Source: an uncultured Clostridia bacterium | Lineage (GTDB): Bacteria; Bacillota; Clostridia; Oscillospirales; Acutalibacteraceae | Length of the DNA stretch: 55,881 nt | Direction of reading: 5' to 3' | NCBI GenBank assembly: GCA_946184295.1 | Contig: CAMHEZ010000015.1 | Location: 1-55,881 of the forward strand | Part shown: one piece after another, positions 35,710 to 45,040 of the stretch | Layout: each line of letters opens with the position of its first letter | Position numbering within the stretch: position 1 is the first letter of the stretch | The notes under the pieces: model-generated | The model's input: only the letters and a program-made list of their open reading frames with translations | What the model was told of the DNA's origin: nothing | Databases searched by the model: none | Made by a program: the position numbers and the translations under genes

Positions 35710-37188
35710 TTATCCGTTTTGAAGAATGCGATACAGCAAATCCATGTCCATATTGCGGCGCACCGCGTCGGCCAGCAGGTCGTATTGGCTTTCCTTGTAA
35801 GCGATTCGGCTCATCGGGCGTTCCTGAAATGGCACTCCTTTGCGCTCACACAGCGCTCTGACAATGCCGTCGGAGATTTCCTTTCGGTCGAACAGGCCGT
35901 GAAGATAGCTGCCGTATACGTTGCCGCGACAAGCGCCGTCGGCGCGTCCGTCCGAGAGCTGCACGAGCGGTGATTCTTTCACTGTGGTTTCGCCCATGTG
36001 GATTTCGTACCCCTCGCATTCACAGCCCGACAGCCCCGCGAACATGCCGCCGCAGGGTGCGATGACGCCGCCGATGCGTGTGCGGGTTTTGGCCTGTCCA
36101 AAGACGGTGTCTGTATTCAGGAGTCCCATACCCTGTATTTCTCCGCCGCCCTCGGTGGCAAATGGGTCGGCAATCCGCTGCCCGAGCATCTGATAGCCGC
36201 CGCAGATGCCGAAGATGGGCACGTCATCCGCCGCCTGCCGTAAAACAGCCGCCTCCAAGCCGCTGGCCCGCAGCCATTGCAGGTCGGCCATTGTGCTTTT
36301 ACTGCCGGGAATGATAATCATATCGGAGCAAGCGATCTGTTCCGGCTTGGTGACATAGCGCACCGATACGTTTTCGTATTGGGAAAACACGTCAAAATCC
36401 GTGAAATTGGCAATATGGGGCAATTTGATGACGGCGATATCGACGGCTTTTCTTTCTGTGCGGGAAAATCGCTCCGAAAGGCTGTCTTCGTCCTCGATGT
36501 CGCATTTGACATAGGGAACCACGCCCACCACCGGCTTGCCGCCGCGCTGTTCCAGTATCTTCACACCGTCGTGAAAGAGGGAACGGTCGCCACGGAATTT
36601 GTTGACAATCAGCCCTTTGACCCGCGCGAGGTCGTCCGGTTCGAAGAGCGAGAGCGTGCCCAGCAGTTGGGCAAACACGCCGCCCCGGTCGATGTCGCCT
36701 ACCAGCAGCACAGGGGAATGTACCAGCCGTGCCATGCCCATATTCACAATGTCGTCTTGGAGCAGGTTCAATTCCACAGGACTGCCCGCCCCCTCGATGA
36801 CAATAATGTCATACTGCGAATCCAGCGCCCGATAGGCCGCCATGATCTCGGGAATGAAGTCTTTGCGTCTGCGGAAATACGCGGTCGCTGTCATGTTGCC
36901 GCGAACCTCGCCGTTGACAATGACCTGTGAGCCGACGTCGGTGGTGGGCTTCAGCAAAATCGGATTCATCATCACGGACGGCTCGATGCCCGCCGCTTCG
37001 GCCTGCATGACCTGCGCCCGCCCCATTTCCAGCCCCTCGCGGGTGATGAAGGAATTGAGCGCCATATTCTGGGATTTGAAGGGGGCGCAGCGGTAGCCGT
37101 CCTGCCGGAATATACGGCACAGCGCAGCGGCCAGTAAACTTTTGCCCGCATTGGACATCGTGCCCTGAATCATAATGGGTTTAGCCAT
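35710..37188 (-). CDS. cbiP: Cobyric acid synthase
   Basis: A 492-residue CbiP/CobQ that amidates carboxylates b, d, e and g of adenosyl-cobyrinate a,c-diamide using Gln and ATP. The N-terminal P-loop-like motif is GTMSNAGKSLLAAAL, with VIEGAGSPVELNL near 107. The C-terminal class I glutamine amidotransferase domain has the nucleophile Cys in GICGGYQMLG near 327 and the His in YLHGLF near 428. It is the last gene of the operon. Its ATG overlaps the cobD stop by 8 bp, and a terminator follows. Confidence 0.95.
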   Translation of the reverse strand: MAKPIMIQGTMSNAGKSLLAAALCRIFRQDGYRCAPFKSQNMALNSFITREGLEMGRAQVMQAEAAGIEPSVMMNPILLKPTTDVGSQVIVNGEVRGNMTATAYFRRRKDFIPEIMAAYRALDSQYDIIVIEGAGSPVELNLLQDDIVNMGMARLVHSPVLLVGDIDRGGVFAQLLGTLSLFEPDDLARVKGLIVNKFRGDRSLFHDGVKILEQRGGKPVVGVVPYVKCDIEDEDSLSERFSRTERKAVDIAVIKLPHIANFTDFDVFSQYENVSVRYVTKPEQIACSDMIIIPGSKSTMADLQWLRASGLEAAVLRQAADDVPIFGICGGYQMLGQRIADPFATEGGGEIQGMGLLNTDTVFGQAKTRTRIGGVIAPCGGMFAGLSGCECEGYEIHMGETTVKESPLVQLSDGRADGACRGNVYGSYLHGLFDRKEISDGIVRALCERKGVPFQERPMSRIAYKESQYDLLADAVRRNMDMDLLYRILQNG

Positions 37189-38221
37189 TGTCAGAAATAC
37201 ACCTCGCGATCGCCTGTATCAATATCGCATTTTCCTCATGCGTCCGCACGGCAATCCGGAAATAGCCGCGCCCCAGTCCGATGTAATCCGAGCAATTGCG
37301 TATCGCGATTTTGTCCCGCAACAGCAGCTCGTCCAGCGGCAGTTCACACCGAAACAGCAGGAAATTGGCTTGGGAAGGGTAAACGTGAAATCCGAATGTG
37401 CGCAAAGATGCACTGAGAAAATCCCGCTCCTGGTTAATTAATGCCACCGTGCGCGACACATAATCCGTTTCGCGCAGCGCCGCCACGCCCGCCGCCTGCG
37501 CGGGGACCGACACGCTCCAGCACTGACCGCAGCGACGGACTTTTTCTGCCAATGCCGCGTCGCCGCAAAGCAGATATCCCAGCCGAAGCCCCGCCATCGC
37601 GTAGATTTTGGTGAAGGCTTTCAGAATCACGATGTTTTGAGAAGGGGAAACAGCGTAACGGGCGCCGTCCCTGACAAAATCCAGAAAACATTGGTCCAGT
37701 ACCAGAAGCGCACCACAACGCCGACAGGTTTCGACGATGTGTGTCAGCAAGCCGCTGTCAACGCAGTTCCCCACAGGATTATTGGGACTGCATAAGAAAA
37801 CCATATCCTGCCCTGGGATAGCCTTTAAAAAATCTCCACTTAAAGAAAAATTGTCCTGCTCGCGGGTGAAGTAATGTGAGATATCGCCATTGACGCTCAG
37901 CAGCGCCCGCTCGTATTCCGAAAAGGTGGGCGCGGGAAGCAGCGCCTTGTGTGGTTTCAACGACCAGACCAGCCGATAAATCAAGTCTGCCGCTCCGTTG
38001 CCGCAAACGACGGTATCGGTAGTCACGCCTTCACGGGCGGCAATCGCTTCACGCAGTTCACGGCATTCCGGGTCGGGGTAGGCTTGATATCGGTTGATGT
38101 TTTCCACCAGTGCCCGCTTCACGCCTTCCGGCAGCCCAAAGGGATTGATATTGGCGGAAAAATCATATTGAATATCGCGGGAATAGATATCCCCGCCGTG
38201 TGTGGAAAAAGATGGTGTCAC
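37181..38221 (-). CDS. cobD: Threonine-phosphate decarboxylase (PLP), CobD
   Basis: A 346-residue fold-type I PLP enzyme. In cobalamin operons it makes (R)-1-aminopropan-2-ol phosphate from threonine phosphate. N-terminal HGGDIYSRDIQYDFSANINPFGLP is typical of CobD. Substrate loop SPNNPVGN near 140 and PLP-Lys segment ILKAFTKIYAMAGLRLGY near 198 are present. It resembles histidinol-phosphate aminotransferase, so the assignment relies partly on context. GTG 38221 was chosen since GGGGAG lies 7 nt upstream and GTGA overlaps the cbiB stop by 4 bp; the upstream in-frame ATG lacks this. No threonine kinase gene was seen. Confidence 0.88.
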   Translation of the reverse strand: MTPSFSTHGGDIYSRDIQYDFSANINPFGLPEGVKRALVENINRYQAYPDPECRELREAIAAREGVTTDTVVCGNGAADLIYRLVWSLKPHKALLPAPTFSEYERALLSVNGDISHYFTREQDNFSLSGDFLKAIPGQDMVFLCSPNNPVGNCVDSGLLTHIVETCRRCGALLVLDQCFLDFVRDGARYAVSPSQNIVILKAFTKIYAMAGLRLGYLLCGDAALAEKVRRCGQCWSVSVPAQAAGVAALRETDYVSRTVALINQERDFLSASLRTFGFHVYPSQANFLLFRCELPLDELLLRDKIAIRNCSDYIGLGRGYFRIAVRTHEENAILIQAIARCISDNG

Positions 38222-39189
38222 AGTATCACTCCCCATAAGACAGCCCGACCCGCCGCGCAGAGCAGCAGCATGAGCAGGGCGGTGACATACATCAGTGCAT
38301 TGGCGCGGCAAATGTCTTCGTTTTCGATGGGGCGGAGGTTATCGCCGATAGTCGGTTTGCGGTAAAGCTGACCGAAATAATACGCATCTCCCGCCAGCAT
38401 CACGCCCAACGCCCCCGCACAAACCGCCTCGGTCTGCGCCGAGTTGGGGCTGGCGTGGTTCAGGCGGTCCCGTCGCCAGATGCGACAGGCCCCCTTGCCG
38501 TCCAGACCCAGCAGAAACGCCGCGGCGATCATCAGCAGTGCCGTGAGTCGTGACGGGATAAAATTGAGCACATCGTCGAGTTTGGCGACGAAGCGGCCAA
38601 AGTGAAGATATTTGTCGTTTTTGTAACCCAGCATGGAGTCCATCGTGTTGGCGGCCTTGTAGAAGAATCCGCCCACGGCACCGCCCAGCATGATATACAC
38701 CATTGGTGCGGTAACGCCGTCAGAAGTGTTTTCGGCCACGGTTTCCACGGCGGCCTTGATGATGCCGCGTTCGTCCAGTACATCGGTATCGCGCCCTACA
38801 ATCATACTGACCGCCTGCCGCGCTCCCTCAACGTCGCCTTTGGTCAACGCGGCGTGCACTTTCATGCTCTCGTCGCGCAGACATTTAGCCGCCAGCAGAT
38901 AGCAGCACAGGACGGATTCCACCGCGATACCCAGCCACAGATGAATATGATAGCACACGGCCAACAGAGCCGCCGGAAGGATGGTTGACAGTGCCAATAC
39001 CATCATGCCCAGCAGCGTTCCCGCCAAGCATTCCCGTGTCGGCAGACGCTTGCGGAAAAAGACTTCCAGTTTCGCGATAGCCGTACCGATCAGGCGAATG
39101 GGGTGGGGGAGGGAATAAGGGTCCCCGATCAGGCAGTCGAGGCAAAAGCCCAGCAGCAGCGGCAGAACAGCCGCAAGGAATGGTTTCAT
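38218..39189 (-). CDS. cbiB: Adenosylcobinamide-phosphate synthase
   Basis: A 323-residue integral membrane enzyme that joins aminopropanol phosphate to adenosylcobyric acid. Signatures are DCLIGDPYSLPHPIRLIG near residue 18, the ETVAENTSDGVTAPMVY region near 148 and KAANTMDSMLGYKN near 178. Several hydrophobic segments are present. The ATG overlaps the cobC stop by 4 bp, and it sits directly before cobD, which makes its co-substrate. Confidence 0.95.
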   Translation of the reverse strand: MKPFLAAVLPLLLGFCLDCLIGDPYSLPHPIRLIGTAIAKLEVFFRKRLPTRECLAGTLLGMMVLALSTILPAALLAVCYHIHLWLGIAVESVLCCYLLAAKCLRDESMKVHAALTKGDVEGARQAVSMIVGRDTDVLDERGIIKAAVETVAENTSDGVTAPMVYIMLGGAVGGFFYKAANTMDSMLGYKNDKYLHFGRFVAKLDDVLNFIPSRLTALLMIAAAFLLGLDGKGACRIWRRDRLNHASPNSAQTEAVCAGALGVMLAGDAYYFGQLYRKPTIGDNLRPIENEDICRANALMYVTALLMLLLCAAGRAVLWGVIL

Positions 39190-39773
39190 AAATCAATCGT
39201 CCCCTGAATGGTTGAGATAATGTGAAGACGGTGCCCCTCAAATGTCGTGACAAAGCCGTGTCCGTTTTTGACCTGATAATCGTAAAAGGCCCGCTGCGGA
39301 AGGGCATATGCCTCCAGAATGGCCATGATAGTGCCGCCGTGGACCACGAACGCCGCAGTATCAAACGTGTTTTCCGCAATGGCTTTATCGAAGGCGTTGA
39401 TACAGCGCCGTTTGAAATCGTCGTGGGCTTCTCCATGAGGAAACGGAAGTGTGCCGTTGCTGTCAATCCATTTGATGTAATCGGGATTGTCGCTGAGTTC
39501 GCGATAGGTTTTGCCCTCGAAGTCGCCGAAGTCGCACTCCCGCAAACCGTCATAGCACCGCATGGGCCGGTGCGGATAGAGGATTGCCGCCGTCTGCTGG
39601 CAGCGCACCATGGGACTGGCGATCACCATATCGCAGGAAGGGTATGATATCTCCCGCAGTGCCGCGATTCCCTCGGGACAAAGCGGTTCGTCGGTGCGTC
39701 CGATGTACCGCTTGGCAAGGTTGCCCGCCGTCTTGCCGTGGCGGATCAAAAGAATCGTTCCGGTGTGTGTCAT
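39186..39773 (-). CDS. cobC: Alpha-ribazole phosphatase-like histidine phosphatase
   Basis: A 195-residue histidine phosphatase. LIRHGKTAGN at the N-terminus carries the phospho-accepting His. Further motifs are GLRECDFGDFEGKTYREL near 70 and FVVHGGTIMAIL near 143, with the second catalytic His. In this operon it should remove the phosphate from alpha-ribazole 5'-phosphate or from adenosylcobalamin 5'-phosphate. ATG 39773 is taken because it overlaps the preceding stop by 4 bp. The longer frame to 39866 would overlap that gene needlessly. Confidence 0.88.
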   Translation of the reverse strand: MTHTGTILLIRHGKTAGNLAKRYIGRTDEPLCPEGIAALREISYPSCDMVIASPMVRCQQTAAILYPHRPMRCYDGLRECDFGDFEGKTYRELSDNPDYIKWIDSNGTLPFPHGEAHDDFKRRCINAFDKAIAENTFDTAAFVVHGGTIMAILEAYALPQRAFYDYQVKNGHGFVTTFEGHRLHIISTIQGTIDL

Positions 39774-40159
39774 TTGATGCGCACCCCGTATCCGCAGACG
39801 ATTCTTTCCACGCGCTCGGCGCGTTCCGCCAGCCAGCAGCCGACCCTGCCCACTGTCTCCCGCCATTCGCGCTCGGATTTTTCAATGGGAATGATGCCGC
39901 TGCCCACCTCGTTCATCAGAATGATGATGTCGGAGTTTTGTCGCAGCAGTTCCTCCGTCATCTGTAAAATGCCGTCAAGGTTTTGGCCGCGCCGCAGTTG
40001 CTCCTTGATGAACAGATGATAGTGATAAACGCATGTTTGGTGGGAGAACAAATCGGGCGAAAGTGCCGCGCCGTCGGTCATTTCCGCGTGTGAAATTCCG
40101 TAGTGAGAAGAAACATATTCCCGTTTGCCCTGACAGGCGCCGCCGATGATGAATTTCAT
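39770..40159 (-). CDS. Short CobU-like protein
   Basis: 129 residues. The N-terminal P-loop is degenerate (GGACQGKREY, 6-15) but clearly CobU-like. The C-terminal half keeps the CobU pattern (LMNEVGSGIIP, then REWRETVGRVGCWLAE, then VCGYGVRI). The central piece with the guanylylated His and RHRxxR seen in true CobU is missing. A full-length CobU is encoded 0.8 kb upstream in the same operon, so this is probably a divergent accessory nucleotide-binding protein or a kinase-only form (inference). Overlaps by 4 bp with cobS upstream and cobC downstream show it is a genuine, translated gene. Confidence 0.75.
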   Translation of the reverse strand: MKFIIGGACQGKREYVSSHYGISHAEMTDGAALSPDLFSHQTCVYHYHLFIKEQLRRGQNLDGILQMTEELLRQNSDIIILMNEVGSGIIPIEKSEREWRETVGRVGCWLAERAERVERIVCGYGVRIK

Positions 40160-40944
40160 AACAACACGCTCCCTATGGTATAGCCCAGCACAGCGCCGCC
40201 CATGCCGATCAGTTCACAAAGCTGTAAAAAATAGCCTGCCAAATCGCCCGCAATGCCCCCGAAGGTGCGATAGGCAAATATGCGATAATACACAAATGTG
40301 ACGGCGGCACCGATTATCGCGCCGATGCCGGCAGACGGACACATCAGAAGCATCGCGGGGCCTGTCAGTGCGATGAAAAAAATTTCCACCGCGACGGTAA
40401 CGGCTTTGTGCGCCGGTTTTACGAAATTCTGCAAATTGCCGTCGGTTTTGGCACTGCGGAAGGTCACAGCAGCCAGTCCGCTGAGTGCCCGCGACAGCAC
40501 GAAAATCAGTGCGCCAACCGTCAGCAGCTCAACGCTTTTTTCACGGAACAGCTGCGAAAAAATGCCTGCCTGCACCAGCAGGTACAGCGCCGTCTTGATG
40601 GCGGCAAACGCGCCGATGTGGGAATCGCTCATGATGGCCAGCATTTTCTCCCGGGAACCGCACGAGGCCTTCGCGTCGCACACGTCACAGAAACCGTCCA
40701 TATGAATCCCGCCCGTGACCAGAATCGGAATGGCGGCACTCACCGCCGCAAACAGCCATTCCCCCCAGCCGAACAGGCGGCATAGATGATACCACGTCAC
40801 CAGCGCCACGCCGATCACCTCGCCAATCAGCGGGAAGAAACAGAGCGCCCAGCGGCGGTTTTCTTCCTTCCATTCCACCTGCGGCATGGGAATGCGCGAG
40901 TACATCAAAAAGGCGGAGCAAAACGATTTCATCAGTATAGACAC
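40156..40944 (-). CDS. cobS: Adenosylcobinamide-GDP ribazoletransferase (cobalamin synthase)
   Basis: A 262-residue multi-pass membrane enzyme joining AdoCbi-GDP and alpha-ribazole(-phosphate). YSRIPMP at the N-terminus and GGIHMDGFCDVCDAKASCGSREKML near residues 75-100 (the acidic, Mg-binding motif) are diagnostic. The start is GTG 40944 with AAAGGAGAG 8 nt upstream. An ATG four codons later overlaps the cobU stop but lacks a well placed RBS. It overlaps cobU by 13 bp. Confidence 0.93.
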   Translation of the reverse strand: MSILMKSFCSAFLMYSRIPMPQVEWKEENRRWALCFFPLIGEVIGVALVTWYHLCRLFGWGEWLFAAVSAAIPILVTGGIHMDGFCDVCDAKASCGSREKMLAIMSDSHIGAFAAIKTALYLLVQAGIFSQLFREKSVELLTVGALIFVLSRALSGLAAVTFRSAKTDGNLQNFVKPAHKAVTVAVEIFFIALTGPAMLLMCPSAGIGAIIGAAVTFVYYRIFAYRTFGGIAGDLAGYFLQLCELIGMGGAVLGYTIGSVLL

Positions 40945-41459
40945 GGCGGTTTCTCTCCTTTCATCATGACGGGTATCCCGAAAACGGTTTCAATGACCAT
41001 CTCGGCCTCCTGCGCGATACCCCAATTGATTTCTCCGAGATTTTTTATGTAGCGCATGGTTTCGGGTGCATATAATACGCCGTCCTCGCCCACTTGGTTG
41101 GTGACAATCACCAGCAGGTCACAGCGGCGGGAAAGGGTTTTCACGTCGGTCAGAATTTTTTGTACAGGGCGGGGCGTGTGGGCGGAGAACATCTCGTTCG
41201 CGCACAGATTCCCCATGCACTCCAGCAGGACCGCACTGCCTTTTGGAAGGTCCAATGTTCCGATGTCGGTATACTGTTCGAGTGTCACAAAGCCCTTGCC
41301 TTCCCGCATGGCGCGGTGGCGTGCAATGGCTGCGTGCGCCTCCTCACCGAAGGGCATCATGGTGGCCAGATAAACACACGGCAGCCCCGAAGCCGTCACA
41401 ATGGTTTCGGCTATGTGCGACTTGCCGCTCTTGCTGCCGCCCGTGATTAAAATGGTCAT
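40932..41459 (-). CDS. cobU: Adenosylcobinamide kinase/guanylyltransferase
   Basis: A 175-residue bifunctional CobU of normal length. P-loop GGSKSGKSHIAE at 7-18, then ARHRAMREGKGFVTLEQ near 45-60 with the His that is guanylylated in the family, and VTNQVGEDGV near 120. It phosphorylates and then guanylylates adenosylcobinamide. The ATG overlaps the cobT stop by 4 bp. Unlike the nearby short CobU-like gene, all functional segments are present. Confidence 0.93.
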   Translation of the reverse strand: MTILITGGSKSGKSHIAETIVTASGLPCVYLATMMPFGEEAHAAIARHRAMREGKGFVTLEQYTDIGTLDLPKGSAVLLECMGNLCANEMFSAHTPRPVQKILTDVKTLSRRCDLLVIVTNQVGEDGVLYAPETMRYIKNLGEINWGIAQEAEMVIETVFGIPVMMKGEKPPCLY

Positions 41460-42505
41460 GTCAGTGTCACATACCTTTCCATCGGCAGATTGTCAAAGGT
41501 GTGGGAGGAATGATAGATCGCCAGCGCACCGTCGAGCAGCGGCAGCAGCATGATGCCGCCCGTGCCTTCTCCCAGACACAATTCCGCCGTGATGAGCGGT
41601 TTGTGTCCGAGCGATGCCAGTATTTTGACGGCGGCAGGTTCCTTTGACACATGCGAGCAGAGCATATATTCCTTGACGAAAGGACAAATGGCTGCGGCCA
41701 GCGCCGCCGCGACCGCCGAAATGAATCCGTCAATGACAATCGGCACGTGATAGACCGCACCGCCCAGAAACAGTCCCGTCATGCCCGCGATATCGTAACC
41801 GCCCAGCTTTGCCAACAGCGCCAGCGGCTGCGTTTTGTCGGGCTGATTGACGGCAATTGCCCGCCTGATGACGGCAATTTTCCGCCGGAGTCCCTCGGTG
41901 GTCAATCCCGCGCCCCTGCCGGTCACGACTTCGGGCGGCAGGTCGAGTAATACCGACGCAATGGCACTCGCGGTGGTGGTGTTGCCGATGCCCATTTCGC
42001 CGGTCACGATGATCTGATAGCCTTGTTGTTTCAGTTCCCTCACAGTGTCCATTCCTACGCAAATTGCCTGCTCCGCCTGCTCCAATGACATGGCGGGACC
42101 GTTTGCCATATTATTCGTGCCGTGAGAAATATTTCTGTCCGTCAGCCCTGCCAGAGAAAAGTTTTCCTTGATGCCGATATCAATGGGGAAGACCTCCGCG
42201 TCGTAGACCTGCGCCAACAGGTTGATATTGGAACTGCCCTCCGCCATGGCCTTGGCGACAATGGCGGTCACGCTGCTGTCGGACTGGCTTATGCCTTCGT
42301 CAACCACGCCGTTGTCCGCGCACATGGCGACAACGCACCGCTTTTGCAGGGAGACAGCTTCATTTCCCGTGATGCCCGCGATGGTTTCCACTGCGGTTTC
42401 CAGCAGTCCCAGACTGCCCAGCGGCTTGGCCACGCCGTTCCAACGCGCCCGAGCCCGCTGCATGGCCGCCGCGTCGGGCGGGGTGATTTGTTGTAATCGT
42501 TTCAT
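41456..42505 (-). CDS. cobT: Nicotinate-nucleotide-dimethylbenzimidazole phosphoribosyltransferase
   Basis: A 349-residue CobT that makes alpha-ribotides of the lower-ligand base from nicotinate mononucleotide. Visible are the ARARWNGVAKPLGSLGLLE N-terminus, CADNGVVDEGISQSD near 80, GEMGIGNTTTASAI near 170, and CLGEGTGGIMLLPLLDGAL near 310 with the catalytic Glu. No benzimidazole synthesis gene (bluB or bza) is in the window, so the lower base must come from elsewhere. ATG 42505 overlaps the cbiA stop by 4 bp, which is why the longer frame was not used. Confidence 0.95.
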   Translation of the reverse strand: MKRLQQITPPDAAAMQRARARWNGVAKPLGSLGLLETAVETIAGITGNEAVSLQKRCVVAMCADNGVVDEGISQSDSSVTAIVAKAMAEGSSNINLLAQVYDAEVFPIDIGIKENFSLAGLTDRNISHGTNNMANGPAMSLEQAEQAICVGMDTVRELKQQGYQIIVTGEMGIGNTTTASAIASVLLDLPPEVVTGRGAGLTTEGLRRKIAVIRRAIAVNQPDKTQPLALLAKLGGYDIAGMTGLFLGGAVYHVPIVIDGFISAVAAALAAAICPFVKEYMLCSHVSKEPAAVKILASLGHKPLITAELCLGEGTGGIMLLPLLDGALAIYHSSHTFDNLPMERYVTLT

Positions 42506-43842
42506 ATTGGTGTATATGCCTCGCATTTCCTGACAAAATGTTCCGCTATCTTGGGATTGGCGTAAAAATACAGGTGCGGAAATCCCGCGTACAGGCTTTC
42601 CCTTGCGTGCACACAGGGATAGGTCAGCCCGTTGCTGGCCTTTCGCGCGGTGAAGCCGTCCCCGCAGCTGTCACTGTCCCAGTAGTGAAATTCATGGGCG
42701 GGAATTATCTCACCGCGCTCACAGAGCAGGTTATCGTCCTCCGCTGTCAGATATACATACCCAAATCTCCGCAGCTTTTCGGTGCAGAAACCGTGGCCGT
42801 CAATCGCGCCAACCATAGGGTAGATTTCGCCGTCAGGTGTTTCCAACGTCTGATGCAAATATAAAAAACCGCCGCATTCCGCAATCGTGGGAAGGCACGC
42901 CGCGATAGCTGCTCTGATGTCGGACCGCATGGATTCATTGGCGGCCAGTTCCTTTGCGTACAGTTCGGGATAACCGCCGCCGAGCAGCAGACCGCTCACG
43001 CCGTCCGGAAATGCGCGGTCGGTCAGCGGGGAAAACGGCAGGATTTCGCACCCCATCTCCCGCAGCAGGTTGAGATTGTCTTCGTAATAAAAACAAAACG
43101 CCTTGTCACGCGCTACCGCGATTTTAGGGCAAATCGTGCTTCGGTAGGGAATCACGGGAGGCGTGAAGGTGGAGATTTCCGCACATTTGCCGGTTTGCAG
43201 CAGTTCATCAATCAAAAGATGTTCTTCCGCCAGCGCCGCCAATCGCTGTATGGTTTCTTTTAATCCTTGGATTTCGTCCGCCGTCACCAGTCCCAGATGA
43301 CGGCTTTCCACGGTGCATTCCTTGGCAGTGGGGAATCGCCCGAAATACGTTACCTGCATTTCGGTGCAAAATGCCTTTGCCATATCCACCAGACTTTCGG
43401 GCAGGCGGTTGAAGATCACTCCCGCGATGTTGTGGGGTGTCCGATAGGTCAGAAAACCTTTCATCACGGCGCCAATCGACGCACTCATTCCCTTGCAGTC
43501 GATAACCAGCACGACCGGCGTTTCCGTGTCAAGCGCGAGCTGATGCGAGGAAGCGGTTTGTCCCACGCCGTCGAAAAAGCCCATCACGCCTTCCATCACG
43601 GAAACGTCCCGCCCGTTTTGGTACAGCAGGAAGTTCAGCGTATCCTTGCCGCAGAAGAAACCGTCAAGATTGTAGGCCGCCGTGCCGATGACGCGGCTGT
43701 GAAACATGGGGTCAATGTAATCCGGCCCGCATTTGAAGGACGCCACATCAAGCCCGCGGTTTTTGAGCGCCTGCAAGATGGCGCAGGTGACGGTAGTTTT
43801 GCCGCACCCGCTGTGGGTGCCGGCGATCATGAATCTTGTCAT
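42502..43842 (-). CDS. cbiA: Cobyrinate a,c-diamide synthase
   Basis: A 446-residue ATP- and Gln-dependent amidotransferase acting on carboxylates a and c. P-loop AGTHSGCGKTTVT near 7-19, FKCGPDYIDPMFH near 38, and the GATase domain from about 245 with AECGGFLYL (nucleophile Cys, near 330). GGGYPELYAKELAAN precedes it. ATG 43842 follows the CbiET stop by 7 bp. Confidence 0.95.
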   Translation of the reverse strand: MTRFMIAGTHSGCGKTTVTCAILQALKNRGLDVASFKCGPDYIDPMFHSRVIGTAAYNLDGFFCGKDTLNFLLYQNGRDVSVMEGVMGFFDGVGQTASSHQLALDTETPVVLVIDCKGMSASIGAVMKGFLTYRTPHNIAGVIFNRLPESLVDMAKAFCTEMQVTYFGRFPTAKECTVESRHLGLVTADEIQGLKETIQRLAALAEEHLLIDELLQTGKCAEISTFTPPVIPYRSTICPKIAVARDKAFCFYYEDNLNLLREMGCEILPFSPLTDRAFPDGVSGLLLGGGYPELYAKELAANESMRSDIRAAIAACLPTIAECGGFLYLHQTLETPDGEIYPMVGAIDGHGFCTEKLRRFGYVYLTAEDDNLLCERGEIIPAHEFHYWDSDSCGDGFTARKASNGLTYPCVHARESLYAGFPHLYFYANPKIAEHFVRKCEAYTPI

Positions 43843-43849
43843 TATCAAA

Positions 43850-45040
43850 TTACAACTTTCTCTGTATGATGAAAATAGGATTTTCGGCGGTCAGCATCGT
43901 GTGACTGACGACTTTTCGCGTGCGCGTCACGGCAATCTGCGTGATGTCACATGCCATTCCCAATTGTTCAAAGACCGTTGCGGCATGGTGCAGCGTTTCT
44001 AAGGAAACCGCCGTAATTACCATGCGTACAGCGGGATTTTTGGCATACGCCGCCTGAACAATGGGGGCGAGGCTCCCGCCCGAACCGCCGATAAAAACAC
44101 AGTCCGGCGGGGGAAAGGAGGATACGGCCGTTTCCGCTTCCTCATGAATGATTTCAATATTGTCGCAGCCGAATTTTTTGCTGTTGGATTGGGTAAGTGT
44201 TACAGCCTCCGCGTTTTTGTCCACAGCATACACGGAAACGGCCGCCCCACGCAGCGCCATTTCCACCGAGACCGAACCCGTGCCGCACCCGATGTCCCAG
44301 CAGACTTCACCCTTGCCAATGTCTAATTTGGCGACCACAAAGGTGCGTACTTCAGACTTGGTCATCGGAATACCGCCGCGAATAAATTCGTTGTCGTCGA
44401 TGCCCGCCCGCATGCCCCGCTCATAGTTCTCATTCTGCACGATGACGGCGCAGAGCCTCTCTGCTTCATAGTCCGTGAAATCTTTCGCGCACCCGCTGGT
44501 GATGCGTTCTGCGTCGGAAGAAAGATTTTCACCGATATGTACTGTGACATCTTGCAAGCCGTATTCGCACAGACGGCGGCAAAGTGTGGCGGGCGTGACG
44601 TCGCCGCCCAGCAGAAAGAAGGTTATTTCATGTGCGCATACATTCCGCACAATACTGGCATTGGTCCCGTGCAGGCTGACAAAGTGCATATCCGACCACG
44701 ACATCCCCAGCCGTGAACAAAAATACACCGGTGTGGCAATGCCGCAGATGACTTCCACTTCCAGCCCGTCCAATCGGGGCAGGAGTTTTTCCGCCGCACT
44801 GTAAAAACCGACGTCGCCGGATACCAGTACGGCAATACTTTGTTCCTCACAATCGCGTATGATGGAGGCAGGCTGATAGGAAACAACTTCCCGTTTGCCC
44901 AAATGCCGAAAAGGGCGCAGCATTCGCTCCGCGCCGATGAGCAGGTCGGCGGCTTCAATAGCACGCCGTCCTGCCTGCGTCAGCGTGTCCGCGCCGTCCA
45001 TGCCAATCCCCACAATGGCGACTTTTTTCTTATGTTCCAT
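43850..45040 (-). CDS. Cobalt-precorrin-6B/7 methyltransferase-decarboxylase fusion (CbiE-CbiT)
   Basis: A 396-residue fusion equal to CobL in the aerobic pathway. Residues 1-200 are a CbiE-type tetrapyrrole methylase (VAIVGIGMDGADTLT, then LVSGDVGFYSAAE). Residues 210-396 are a CbiT-type SAM enzyme (GIPMTKSEVRTFVVAKL, then CWDIGCGTGSVSVEMAL). It performs the C5 and C15 methylations and C12 acetate decarboxylation. ATG 45040 has GGTGGA 7 nt upstream and overlaps cbiJ by 11 bp. The fused form is common in Firmicutes. Confidence 0.93.
   Translation of the reverse strand: MEHKKKVAIVGIGMDGADTLTQAGRRAIEAADLLIGAERMLRPFRHLGKREVVSYQPASIIRDCEEQSIAVLVSGDVGFYSAAEKLLPRLDGLEVEVICGIATPVYFCSRLGMSWSDMHFVSLHGTNASIVRNVCAHEITFFLLGGDVTPATLCRRLCEYGLQDVTVHIGENLSSDAERITSGCAKDFTDYEAERLCAVIVQNENYERGMRAGIDDNEFIRGGIPMTKSEVRTFVVAKLDIGKGEVCWDIGCGTGSVSVEMALRGAAVSVYAVDKNAEAVTLTQSNSKKFGCDNIEIIHEEAETAVSSFPPPDCVFIGGSGGSLAPIVQAAYAKNPAVRMVITAVSLETLHHAATVFEQLGMACDITQIAVTRTRKVVSHTMLTAENPIFIIQRKL

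Noticed and set aside
37181-38221. Histidinol-phosphate aminotransferase (HisC) as the identity of the PLP enzyme
   Set aside because: It sits between cbiB and cbiP in a cobalamin operon and has the HGG N-terminus of CobD. HisC cannot be strictly excluded, but nothing supports it.
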